From the NCBI RefSeq assembly GCF_004355185.1, contig NZ_CP037922.1, forward strand, positions 4,186,001 to 4,250,000: a DNA stretch of 64,000 bases. Reading direction: 5' to 3'. The position numbers and the translations under genes are program-made. Source of the DNA: Hymenobacter radiodurans. GTDB lineage: Bacteria > Bacteroidota > Bacteroidia > Cytophagales > Hymenobacteraceae. This document shows positions 57,008 through 64,000 of this stretch, in pieces. The stretch's first letter is position 1; each line of letters opens with the position of its first letter. The notes beneath the pieces are model-generated. The model saw nothing but the letters and a program-made list of their open reading frames with translations. It had not been told where the DNA came from and made no database searches.

Positions 57008-58615
57008 TTAGTCCGTAATCTCTATTTCGCGGTCTTGGAGGCGGGCCATAGCTGCTGCGGGTGAGTGCAGCTCAATGTCTTCGCCTCGTTCGTCCTCAAT
57101 GCGGTAGTCGGTGAGGCCAAGGCTAGTGTCCTTAGTCACTTTTACCCACTTATAGTATTTCAGATACCACTTCATCTGCTTGGAAACCAAGCCTTTGGTA
57201 TAGTACGCGTACAGGAAAGGGTGCACGTGCAGCGTAATACCCGACTGGTTCTGGGTTACGAGCAAGTCTTCGATGCTGTTCTCAATCTCGTCGGTAACAA
57301 GGATAGAAGCCGAAATCTTGCCGGTGCCGCCGCAGGTGGGGCATAGCTCGCCGGTAATGATGTTTTCAGCGGGCCGCACGCGCTGCCGCGTGATTTGCAG
57401 CAGGCCGAACTTGGTGATGGGCAGAATTGTGAAGCGCGCTTTATCGTGCTTCATAATGTCCTTCACCGCGTCCTCCACCTTCTTGCGGCTCTCCGCCGAC
57501 TTCATATCAATGAAATCGACGACGATAATGCCCCCCATATCGCGCAAACGCAGCTGACGGGCCACTTCACGGGCCGCCGACATGTTTACGTGCAAAGCAT
57601 TAGCTTCCTGGTCGCTCTCTTGGTTGCTCTTATTGCCCGAGTTAACGTCGATGACGTGCAAAGCTTCGGTGTGCTCAATAACGAGGTAACCACCACCGGG
57701 CACCGTTACAGTTTTGCCAAACAGCGTTTTGAGTTGCTTCTCAATGTTGAAATGCTCAAACATCTTCACCTTACCGGTGTAATGCTTGAGCAAGCCCAGC
57801 TTATCAGGAGCGATTTTCTCCAGATAGCTGCGCATCTCTTCGTACATCGGCGCCGAATCGACGGTGATAGCATCGAAGGATTCATTGAGCATATCGCGCA
57901 GCATGGAGCTAGTGCGACCCAACTCACCCAGAATCTTATCGCGCTCCTTGGCAGTGCGCAGGGTCTGGAAGAGTTGTTCCCAATTAGCCGTCATGCTCTG
58001 CATATCCTTATCCAACTCGGCTACCTCGCGGCCCTCCGCTACAGTTCGGATAATAACGCCGAAGTTGTCAGGCTTGATAGACGCAATAAGACGCTTGAGG
58101 CGGTCTCGCTCCGTACGGCTGACAATCTTCTTAGAGACGCTTATGGTATTGGAAAAAGGCACCAATACCAGGTAACGACCAGCCATCGAAATATCGGTGG
58201 ATAGGCGCGGACCTTTGGTCGAGATGGGCTCTTTTACTATTTGAACCAGCAATTGCTGACCCTTTTTGAGCACGGTGTCGATCTTGCCGACTTTGTCGAG
58301 CGGCTCCTCAAACTGAAAAGTCTTCAGTGGCCCAACGGTAATTTTCTGCGATTGTACGCCTTTCACCCACTTATTCAACGACGGGAAGTTCTCGCCCAAA
58401 TCGCCATAGTGCAGAAAAGCGTCTTTTTGATACCCGATGTCAATGAACGCAGCGTTCAGACCGGGCATCACTTTCTTGACCGTACCCAGGAAGATGTCAC
58501 CAACGGAATAGTTGGTGTCGTTGCGGTCGAAATGATATTCGATGAGCCGCTTGTCCTGGAGCAGGGCAATTCTTTCGCCATCCTGAGCAGAATTAATGAT
58601 TAATTCGTTACTCAA
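57008..58615 (-). CDS. rng: Ribonuclease G/E family endoribonuclease
   Basis: RNase G processes rRNA and degrades mRNA. 535 residues, starting SNELIINSAQDGERIALLQD. An S1-like domain (VGDIFLGTVKKVMPGLNAAF, IDIGYQKDAFLHYGD) is followed by the catalytic DNase I-like domain with the two Asp in LHVIDVNSGNKSNQESDQE and GGIIVVDFIDMKS, and the Zn-link LCPTCGGTG. The length is right for RNase G; the long C-terminal scaffold of RNase E is absent. The COX24-like gene lies upstream on the same strand. Confidence 0.95.
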   Translation of the reverse strand: MSNELIINSAQDGERIALLQDKRLIEYHFDRNDTNYSVGDIFLGTVKKVMPGLNAAFIDIGYQKDAFLHYGDLGENFPSLNKWVKGVQSQKITVGPLKTFQFEEPLDKVGKIDTVLKKGQQLLVQIVKEPISTKGPRLSTDISMAGRYLVLVPFSNTISVSKKIVSRTERDRLKRLIASIKPDNFGVIIRTVAEGREVAELDKDMQSMTANWEQLFQTLRTAKERDKILGELGRTSSMLRDMLNESFDAITVDSAPMYEEMRSYLEKIAPDKLGLLKHYTGKVKMFEHFNIEKQLKTLFGKTVTVPGGGYLVIEHTEALHVIDVNSGNKSNQESDQEANALHVNMSAAREVARQLRLRDMGGIIVVDFIDMKSAESRKKVEDAVKDIMKHDKARFTILPITKFGLLQITRQRVRPAENIITGELCPTCGGTGKISASILVTDEIENSIEDLLVTQNQSGITLHVHPFLYAYYTKGLVSKQMKWYLKYYKWVKVTKDTSLGLTDYRIEDERGEDIELHSPAAAMARLQDREIEITD

Positions 58616-58677
58616 TGTCTCGGTAGCTTAACTAATCTCCCCAAAAGCGCCTGCATTTGCCCCCCGAAACCCACAAA

Positions 58678-58711
58678 GGGAAGCCAGTGCACCAAGGCAC
58701 CAGCTTCCCTT
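58678..58711 (-). terminator. Weak hairpin between the COX24-like gene and rng
   Basis: AGGGAAGC pairs with GCTTCCCT across an 18-base loop, followed on the minus strand by TTTGTGGG. It could partly separate the two genes. Confidence 0.4.
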
Positions 58712-58817
58712 CCGAGCCACGGGGAAAGCATCAAACCAGTCACTCTCAAGGATACTAAATGAGAGATAAACGGACTTTGGTTGAAGCCTCAACCGTCCGC
58801 CAGCTAACCCCGCGGGC

Positions 58818-58907
58818 TTACTTCTTCTTGTGACGGTTCTTGCGCAGACGCTTCTTGCGCTTGTGGGTGGCAATCTTATGACGCTTTCTCTTTTTACCGC
58901 AGGGCAT
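58818..58907 (-). CDS. AURKAIP1/COX24-domain small basic protein (29 residues)
   Basis: An ORF of 29 codons, starting MPCGKKRKRHKIATHKRKKR. More than half of the residues are Lys or Arg. It matches the tiny AURKAIP1/COX24-domain proteins found throughout Bacteroidota, whose eukaryotic relatives are mitochondrial small-subunit ribosomal proteins (mS38). A ribosomal role is therefore likely. It is easily missed because of its length. The gene lies 202 bp before rng on the same strand. Confidence 0.9.
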   Translation of the reverse strand: MPCGKKRKRHKIATHKRKKRLRKNRHKKK

Positions 58908-59014
58908 GTGGTTGTAGGTTAAATGGTTGAATGATTCTATTGTCGAATGGCTGACCTTTTATTCCTCGTTCTTGCATCAAGTGCAGTGAGTTTCGGAGTT
59001 ACAAATCTGCCGAT

Positions 59015-59932
59015 TTATTCCAACTTGCTCAGCTCCTCATCAACAGAGGCCGCTAGGCTTGGGTCGCTGCTTAGGCTTTTTGCTTTAGTAAAAGCCGCTA
59101 TAGCTTCTTCTTTAGCACCCGTTTGGGCCAAAGAAACGCCCAAATAAAACTGGCCGTTCACATTCTCTGGATTCACTTTTACAAGCTCCCGAAAACGCTC
59201 TACGGCTTTGTCGTACTGATTGCTTTGAATAGAGAGGATGCCCAAATTATAGAGCGCCTTCTCATTACGTGGGTTGGCGGCCAGCACCTCGCGCAGTAAC
59301 GTAACGCCCTGCACGGGGTTGTCGCTGGCCATGTAGGCCATGCCCAGGTTGGTTTTGGCATCGAGGTTATCGGGGTTGTTTTTCAACACCTTCTCGTACA
59401 GCTCGCGCGTCTTTGCACTTAGCGTTTTGGCTCGCTCCTCGGTAGCAGCAAAGCCAAAGGCCTCGAAGTACTCATCGGCAGCACGTTTCCAGGCTTGCTC
59501 GCCCGGACGCGCAATAGCTACCTGCTCGTAGTAATAGCCAGCGCTATCAAACTTAGCGATATCCTTATACTTAGTAGCTAGGTCAGAGGCTACGCGCAAA
59601 CGAGCCTGCGGATCGCGCTCCTTATTGTAGCGCGCGGCCAATTGCTTGATTTCGCGGCTTTGCTCGGCTGTAGCCTGCTGATGTGGCTGTTCAGGTGTAG
59701 CGCCCGCAGGGCCAGCTGTTTGCTCTTGGTCACCCGAAGAAGCAATAGCCTTCGACCCATTAGTAGCAGGGCCGCCACCGTCACGGTTGGCCGTGCGAGC
59801 TGCATCCTGATTCATTTCCCCTTTACCTTCTTTGGGTTTCACCGTTACTTTAGGCAACAGAAACAACCCAGCCACCAGCACAAGAGCGATGACTAGTATA
59901 ATTAACTGATGTGAACGGGAACGTGATGCCAT
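59015..59932 (-). CDS. Membrane-anchored TPR protein
   Basis: A 305-residue protein with one N-terminal membrane helix (SHQLIILVIALVLVAGLFLL), a charged low-complexity linker (KEGKGEMNQDAARTANRDGG), and at least three to four tetratricopeptide repeats, e.g. LYEKVLKNNPDNLDAKTNLG, MAYMASDNPVQGVTLLREVL, KALYNLGILSIQSNQYDKAV, NGQFYLGVSLAQTGAKEEAI. TPR arrays bind other proteins; the partner is unknown. It lies downstream of the HU gene and may share its transcript past the hairpin at 59946. Confidence 0.88.
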   Translation of the reverse strand: MASRSRSHQLIILVIALVLVAGLFLLPKVTVKPKEGKGEMNQDAARTANRDGGGPATNGSKAIASSGDQEQTAGPAGATPEQPHQQATAEQSREIKQLAARYNKERDPQARLRVASDLATKYKDIAKFDSAGYYYEQVAIARPGEQAWKRAADEYFEAFGFAATEERAKTLSAKTRELYEKVLKNNPDNLDAKTNLGMAYMASDNPVQGVTLLREVLAANPRNEKALYNLGILSIQSNQYDKAVERFRELVKVNPENVNGQFYLGVSLAQTGAKEEAIAAFTKAKSLSSDPSLAASVDEELSKLE

Positions 59933-59945
59933 ACAGAAAAAGCAG

Positions 59946-59980
59946 GCCGTCGGGCCCCCAGTTATGGAACGCCCGACGGC
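59946..59980 (-). terminator. Intrinsic terminator of the HU gene
   Basis: A perfect 10-bp stem GCCGTCGGGC / GCCCGACGGC with a 15-base loop is followed by a T-rich run on the minus strand, 36 bp after the HU stop. Confidence 0.8.
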
Positions 59981-60015
59981 TCGCCGGCAAAAATTAAACG
60001 AAAGAAAAAGAGGGA

Positions 60016-60321
60016 TTAAGCCTGAGCTGTTTCCTTGATTTTCTTGCTGTTCTTGATTTTGCCGATGAATGTTTTCGACGGCTTGAAGCTAGGAATAAAG
60101 TGCTCGTCGATGATGATCGACGTGTTTTTAGAGATGTTACGAGCCACTTTCTTTGCCCGCTTCTTGTTTACGAAGCTGCCAAAGCCGCGTACGTAGATGT
60201 TGTTGCCGTCGGCCATCGAATCCTTTACTACTTTGAAGAAGGCTTCAACGGTAGCTGACACGTCTCCTTTTTCGATGCCGGTCTTGTCGGCAATCTCGGC
60301 GATTACTTCTGCTTTAGTCAC
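60016..60321 (-). CDS. HU/IHF family DNA-binding protein
   Basis: A 101-residue nucleoid protein: TKAEVIAEIADKTGIEKGDV, then the arm region GFGSFVNKKRAKKVARNISK, with the usual PxF arm tip replaced by SIIIDEHFIPSFKPSKTFIG. A Lys-rich tail (KIKNSKKIKETAQA) extends beyond typical HU. It bends and compacts DNA. A very good promoter lies about 110 bp upstream. Confidence 0.94.
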   Translation of the reverse strand: MTKAEVIAEIADKTGIEKGDVSATVEAFFKVVKDSMADGNNIYVRGFGSFVNKKRAKKVARNISKNTSIIIDEHFIPSFKPSKTFIGKIKNSKKIKETAQA

Positions 60322-60429
60322 GCTGGTAAATGAAATGTACTATGGAGAGAAAAAATATGCTGGGCAAAATATCCCGATTCAACACGTAAGCCCTTGCCCG
60401 GTAAGCTGTTCGCTTATGAATTGGGGCCA

Positions 60430-60459
60430 CAAAGGTAGTTTCCTTTTTTGGTTTTGCAA
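60430..60459 (-). promoter_or_regulatory. Consensus Bacteroidota promoter of the HU gene
   Basis: Read on the minus strand: TTG, a spacer of exactly 19 bases, then TACCTTTG. This matches the TTTG-N19-TAnnTTTG consensus almost fully. Transcription would begin near 60423, giving a leader of about 100 bases. Confidence 0.75.
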
Positions 60460-60520
60460 CATTATTTACTGATTCCACACGGCTCTGTCTTTCTTTCCTA
60501 AATTATTTATTCTCAATATA

Positions 60521-61612
60521 TTGACTTCCCTCTCTTCTACTTCTGCCCACCCTTTCTTTGCCTCTGCTCTACTCGAATGGTACCCACGCCACCGCCGCGA
60601 CCTGCCTTGGCGCCACACGCGTGATCCATACGCTATTTGGCTCTCAGAAGTCATTTTGCAACAAACTCGTGTAAAGCAGGGCCTCCCCTACTACCTCGAC
60701 TTTGTAACAACTTATCCCACCGTTCAGGAGTTAGCGGCGGCTCCCGAGGATGAAGTCATGCGTCACTGGCAGGGACTGGGTTATTATTCTCGGGCCCGCA
60801 ACATGCATCACACCGCCAAACAAGTTACAAGTGAGTTTGGGGGGCAATTTCCAGGCTCTTATGACGGCTTGCTCCAACTTAAAGGTGTGGGGCAGTACAC
60901 CGCGGCCGCTATTGCCTCTTTTGCTTACGACGAACAGGTAGCTGTCCTCGATGGCAATGTGTATCGGGTGCTGGCCCGCGTGTTTGGTATCAGTGCGGAT
61001 ATAGCTGCGCCGGCTAGCCGCAAGGTGTTCCAGCAACTAGCTGACTCGCTTATTCCGGCGGCCTCGCCAGCGGAGTTCAACCAAGCTATCATGGAGTTTG
61101 GCGCTATTCAGTGCACGCCTTTAAAGCCCGATTGTCTTTTTTGCCCCCTACAAGGTCAGTGCTTTGCTTTTCAGCACGGCATGGTGCAGGAGTTGCCCGT
61201 AAAAAGTAAAGCCAAAGCGGCACGCACGCGCTATTTCCACTACATGGTCTTGCGCTACGAGGACACCGTCTACCTGCGCAAGCGCACGGAAAAAGACATC
61301 TGGCAGGGCCTTTATGATTTTGCCCTGACTGAAACTGATGGCCCCAATTTGCCCCCCACCGACTTGCTTGATGCAGTAGAAGCCTTGGGGGGCAAATTGG
61401 ACACTAATAGCGTGGAGGAGCCAGCTTACGCAGCTCGACATGTGCTAAGTCACCAGAAAGTGGAAGCGCGTTTTCACCCTGTTTGGCTAGAGGCGCCACT
61501 CCCCGCTGCGGCTTTAACGGCTAGCGGCTTGGCAGCTTTTACTAGTGCCGAAATTGAGCAGTTGCCCAAGGCCGTTTTGATCAGTAATTACCTAGGAAGA
61601 CCCGGCTTTTAA
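60521..61612 (+). CDS. mutY: A/G-specific adenine glycosylase
   Basis: Removes adenine opposite 8-oxoguanine. 363 residues from a TTG codon at 60521; no in-frame ATG precedes the conserved WYPRHRRDLPWRHTRDPYAI, so TTG is the best start. The catalytic Glu is in WLSEVILQQTRVKQGLPYYL, helix-hairpin-helix in LKGVGQYTAAAIASFAYDEQ, catalytic Asp in VAVLDGNVYRVLARVFG, iron-sulfur ligands in CTPLKPDCLFCPLQGQC, and the NUDIX-like 8-oxoG recognition domain from residue about 225. It heads mutY-ssb-gldD, an order conserved in Bacteroidota. Confidence 0.95.
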   Translation: MTSLSSTSAHPFFASALLEWYPRHRRDLPWRHTRDPYAIWLSEVILQQTRVKQGLPYYLDFVTTYPTVQELAAAPEDEVMRHWQGLGYYSRARNMHHTAKQVTSEFGGQFPGSYDGLLQLKGVGQYTAAAIASFAYDEQVAVLDGNVYRVLARVFGISADIAAPASRKVFQQLADSLIPAASPAEFNQAIMEFGAIQCTPLKPDCLFCPLQGQCFAFQHGMVQELPVKSKAKAARTRYFHYMVLRYEDTVYLRKRTEKDIWQGLYDFALTETDGPNLPPTDLLDAVEALGGKLDTNSVEEPAYAARHVLSHQKVEARFHPVWLEAPLPAAALTASGLAAFTSAEIEQLPKAVLISNYLGRPGF

Positions 61613-61624
61613 GCCGTTTTGGGC

Positions 61625-61655
61625 TTGGATGCCTCATGCTTTTTTTGTATCTTTA
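61625..61655 (+). promoter_or_regulatory. Probable ssb promoter
   Basis: TTG at 61625-61627, a spacer of 20 bases, then TATCTTTA at 61648-61655, one base off the TAnnTTTG consensus. It leaves a leader of about 45 bases before the ssb ATG. Confidence 0.5.
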
Positions 61656-61706
61656 AAGGAATAGGAAGCGGCTTATTTCGCTTCATAACCCCTTATTAAT
61701 CAGGCT

Positions 61707-62132
61707 ATGTCAGCAGGAGTTAACAAAGTAATATTAGTTGGAAATCTGGGCAAAGACCCGGAAGTACGCCACTTAGAAGGCGGCGTAAGCGTGGCCAATT
61801 TTACCTTAGCTACAAACGAGTATCACAAGGATAAAAACGGCGCCCGTATTGAGCGTACCGAGTGGCATAACATCACTGCTTGGCGTGGCTTGGCCGAGGT
61901 AGCGGAGAAGTATTTGCGCAAAGGTCACCAGGTATATATTGAAGGTCGCATCCGGACGCGCCAGTATCAGGACAAAGACAATCAGACCCGTTACATTACC
62001 GAAATTGTGGCTGATGAAATGACTATGCTGGGTGGCAAGCCTCATACTGACGGAACTACTACCCAGGCTGCCCCGACTCCGGAGGCTCAGACGTTCCGTC
62101 AGGAGCCGGAACTCGACCAGTTGCCCTTCTGA
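61707..62132 (+). CDS. ssb: Single-stranded DNA-binding protein
   Basis: A 141-residue OB-fold protein for replication and repair. [40 protein letters not shown] and [20 protein letters not shown] are typical. The acidic tail [10 protein letters not shown] ends in the hydrophobic tip that recruits partner proteins such as RecG, encoded nearby. Confidence 0.97.
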   Translation: MSAGVNKVILVGNLGKDPEVRHLEGGVSVANFTLATNEYHKDKNGARIERTEWHNITAWRGLAEVAEKYLRKGHQVYIEGRIRTRQYQDKDNQTRYITEIVADEMTMLGGKPHTDGTTTQAAPTPEAQTFRQEPELDQLPF

Positions 62133-62158
62133 AATTGCCCTAGCGGGTAGTAATGCTT

Positions 62159-62188
62159 GAAAGCCTCGGCACGAAGCCGAGGCTTTTT
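62159..62188 (+). terminator. Intrinsic terminator of ssb
   Basis: AAAGCCTCGGC / GCCGAGGCTTT stem with a 5-base loop followed by TTTTT, 27 bp after the ssb stop. Confidence 0.88.
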
Positions 62189-62255
62189 GCGTTTCAAGGG
62201 TCTTACGAACGAATTGGTAGAATCAGTAGATGGAGACAACATCTTCTTTTCCGCC

Positions 62256-62263
62256 TACCTTTG
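62256..62263 (+). promoter_or_regulatory. Bacteroidota -7 box upstream of gldD
   Basis: A full TACCTTTG box lies 24 bp before the ATG at 62288, after the ssb terminator. This supports the later gldD start. The -33 element is not clear. Confidence 0.5.
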
Positions 62264-62287
62264 ATTATCATCTTCGCATTGTTTCAA

Positions 62288-62890
62288 ATGCCTGTTTTTC
62301 GACTTTATCGTAGCCTGAGTGCGGTTCTGCTTTTTGTAGGTGCCTCACTTACTTCTTGCACATCTTCTGGGGGCGACTATACGCCTAAGCCTAAAGGGTA
62401 TAATCGTATTGATTTGCCCCCCCATACCTACCAGCAACTCCCGTCGGGCCGCCCCTATACATTTGAGTATTCGCAGCACGCGCGTATTCTGCGGGATTCA
62501 TCATACTTAGCACAGCCCAATTGGATTAACATTTATTATCCAAAGCTGGGCGCTAATGTGCAGATCACTTATACTAACGTGCAGCAGAACCCCAAGCTGT
62601 ATAATAAGATGATGGAGGATGCGCGTAAGCTCACCAGCAAGCACCAGATCAAGGCATCAGCCATTGACGAGAGCATCATGCAAACGCCTAGTGGGATGAA
62701 AGTGGCCGTGTTTGAGCTAGCGGGTGACGTACCTAGCCAGTTTCAGTTTTATACAACTGATAGCACCAAGCATTTTTTCCGGGGGGCATTATACTTTCCT
62801 ATCGCGACGGCCAATGATTCGCTCGCCCCGATCATTGACTATGTTAAGAAGGATATTGTACAGATGCTCAACACGTTGAAATATCAATAA
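62288..62890 (+). CDS. gldD: Gliding motility lipoprotein GldD
   Basis: A 200-residue lipoprotein required for gliding in flavobacteria. The ATG at 62288 gives [20 protein letters not shown] and TSCTSSGG with the lipidated Cys; an upstream in-frame ATG at 62153 would overlap the ssb terminator. Family blocks: [55 protein letters not shown] and [20 protein letters not shown]. The usual gldE neighbour between ssb and gldD is absent here. Confidence 0.93.
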   Translation: MPVFRLYRSLSAVLLFVGASLTSCTSSGGDYTPKPKGYNRIDLPPHTYQQLPSGRPYTFEYSQHARILRDSSYLAQPNWINIYYPKLGANVQITYTNVQQNPKLYNKMMEDARKLTSKHQIKASAIDESIMQTPSGMKVAVFELAGDVPSQFQFYTTDSTKHFFRGALYFPIATANDSLAPIIDYVKKDIVQMLNTLKYQ

Positions 62891-62900
62891 CACTTTGCTT

Positions 62901-62955
62901 AGTGAGCAATGCAGGGAGCCAAGACGCCTTCGTCTTTTATCCTGCATTGCTCATT
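62901..62955 (+). terminator. Hairpin between gldD and recG
   Basis: A 15-bp stem with one mismatch (AGTGAGCAATGCAGG with its complement at 62941) encloses a smaller AAGACG / CGTCTT hairpin. It ends 7 bp before the recG ATG. Confidence 0.7.
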
Positions 62956-62962
62956 CCCATGA

Positions 62963-64000
62963 ATGAGCAATTTCTTCAATACCAAAATCGAGTATTTGCG
63001 TGGGGTAGGTACCCAGCGGGCACAGCTTCTGCAAAAGGAACTGAACCTTTTCACTTACGGCGACCTCATTCAGCGCTACCCCTTCCGCTACCTCGACCGT
63101 ACCCAGTTTTATAACATAGCGGACCTGCACGACGATCTGCCGTATGTGCAGGTGAAGGGCGTGTTGCGCAATCGTGAAGTGTTAGGGGAAGGCCCGAAAC
63201 AGCGCTTGGTAGCCAAAATTGCCGACGAGAGTGGTGAGCTGGAACTGGTGTGGTTTAAAGGGGTAAAATACCTGCAAAACGTCGTCAAGAACCACCAGGA
63301 ATACATTGTCTTCGGCAAGCCGACGATGTTCAATGGCAAGCCGCAAATGGCTCATCCAGAACTGGAGGAAGTAACGGAAGCCAAGCCGGGCCAAAGCTTC
63401 TTGCAGCCCGTTTACAACACTACCGAGAAGCTCAAAAACTACCATCGTATTGATAGCAAGGCGCTGGCCCGCATAGTGGCCGACTTGCTCAAAATTGCCC
63501 CCCGCACATTCCAGAGTCGTTGTCGCCGGCGCTGATTCAGCACTATGCGCTCATGGGCAAGGCAGATGCGTTGCAGCAGATTCACTTCCCGCAGAGTCCT
63601 GAGCTACTGCAAGCAGCGCGATTCCGGCTCAAGTTTGAGGAGTTGTTCTATGTCCAGCTCAAGCTGTTGCGCCAGCGAGACCAGCGTAAAGTAGAGCTAG
63701 CCGGCCAGATTTTCCGGGAGGTACCATCACTGGTTGATTTTTATAAGAACCATCTTCCCTTCGACCTCACTGGTGCCCAAAAACGTGTCATCCACGATAT
63801 CTACAAAGATTTTTGCGCCGGTAAGCAAATGAACCGCTTGCTACAGGGCGACGTAGGCTCGGGTAAAACCATCGTGGCCTTTATTGCTATGCTTATGGCT
63901 GCCGATAATGGCGCCCAAAGCTGCCTGATGGCCCCCACCGAAATTCTAGCTGACCAGCATTATGTTGGCCTCAAAGCATACGCCGACCAGTTGGGTATTA
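62963..64000 (+). CDS. recG: ATP-dependent DNA helicase RecG, 3' part missing, frame broken at a C6 tract
   Basis: RecG remodels stalled replication forks. The N-terminal wedge domain is present (FFNTKIEYLRGVGTQRAQLL, YGDLIQRYPFRYLDRTQFYN, LELVWFKGVKYLQNVVKNHQ). At 63498-63503 one more C joins LLKIAPPHIPESLSPALIQH, YALMGKADALQQIHFP to the helicase domain, with FDLTGAQKRVIHDIYKDF (Q motif), Walker A LLQGDVGSGKTIVAFIAMLM and CLMAPTEILADQHY. The gene continues past the window end. Confidence 0.94.

Overview
The window looks like a chromosomal segment of a gliding-type member of the Bacteroidota, most likely Hymenobacteraceae (Hymenobacter or a close relative). The evidence is a SusC/SusD pair, gliding lipoproteins GldB and GldD, FecI/FecR-type signalling, promoters of the TTG-N19-TAnnTTTG type instead of -35/-10 boxes, moderately high GC, and many short palindromic repeats of a kind common in Cytophagales. 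No rRNA, tRNA, CRISPR array, prophage or transposase gene was recognised.

Left part (1-34.6 kb): plant cell-wall hemicellulose use. At 1-9 kb lie a partial TIM-barrel hydrolase, three GH43 enzymes, a DUF2961/GH172 protein, a large SASA-type acetylesterase and a LacI regulator. Triosephosphate isomerase, a TspO-like protein, PrmA and an ABC exporter lie at 9-14.4 kb. At 14.7-18 kb is a three-gene secreted 3-keto-sugar style operon (double DUF1080 protein, Gfo/Idh/MocA oxidoreductase, VOC protein). A second LacI gene diverges from a polysaccharide utilization locus at 19.5-34.6 kb: SusC, SusD, GH2 (beta-glucuronidase-like), agarase-like GH, acetylesterase, GH10 xylanase, GH3, a mannonate-oxidoreductase-like SDR, and mannonate dehydratase UxuA. 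Together these suit acetylated, arabinose- and glucuronate-decorated xylan. Palindromes with an AAACGTTT core in front of the divergent GH43/GH172 genes and of SusC are the likely LacI operators.

Middle part (34.7-51.5 kb): DUF2251 protein, UvrA, a strikingly AT-rich lipoprotein gene that looks transferred, DUF1905, DUF5694 and SGNH proteins, two paralogous alpha/beta hydrolases (the second has lost its nucleophile serine), a sigma factor / GIN-domain / FecR / STN-surface-repeat gene set, and an MFS exporter.

Right part (52-64 kb): housekeeping genes: an ECF sigma factor with an overlapping small gene, Nth, a GT4 glycosyltransferase, GldB, an outer-membrane barrel, RNase G, a 29-residue AURKAIP1/COX24-like protein, a TPR protein, HU, MutY, SSB, GldD and RecG (cut by the window end).

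The most important technical point: at least 14 genes carry a single-base deletion in a homopolymer, in 10 of 16 cases at a G5C/GC5 tract where six G are needed. Adding one base restores a full-length family-typical protein each time, and housekeeping genes (prmA, uvrA, nth, recG) are affected. I read these as sequencing/assembly errors, and give the rejoined genes as single CDS. The most interesting biological points are a 99-bp palindromic repeat inserted in frame inside a signal peptide, a STN-surface-repeat protein in a sigma/anti-sigma operon without a TonB receptor, a very frequent non-palindromic TTTGCCCCCCAGC-like word, and an 80-bp perfect palindrome that runs exactly from stop codon to stop codon of two convergent genes.
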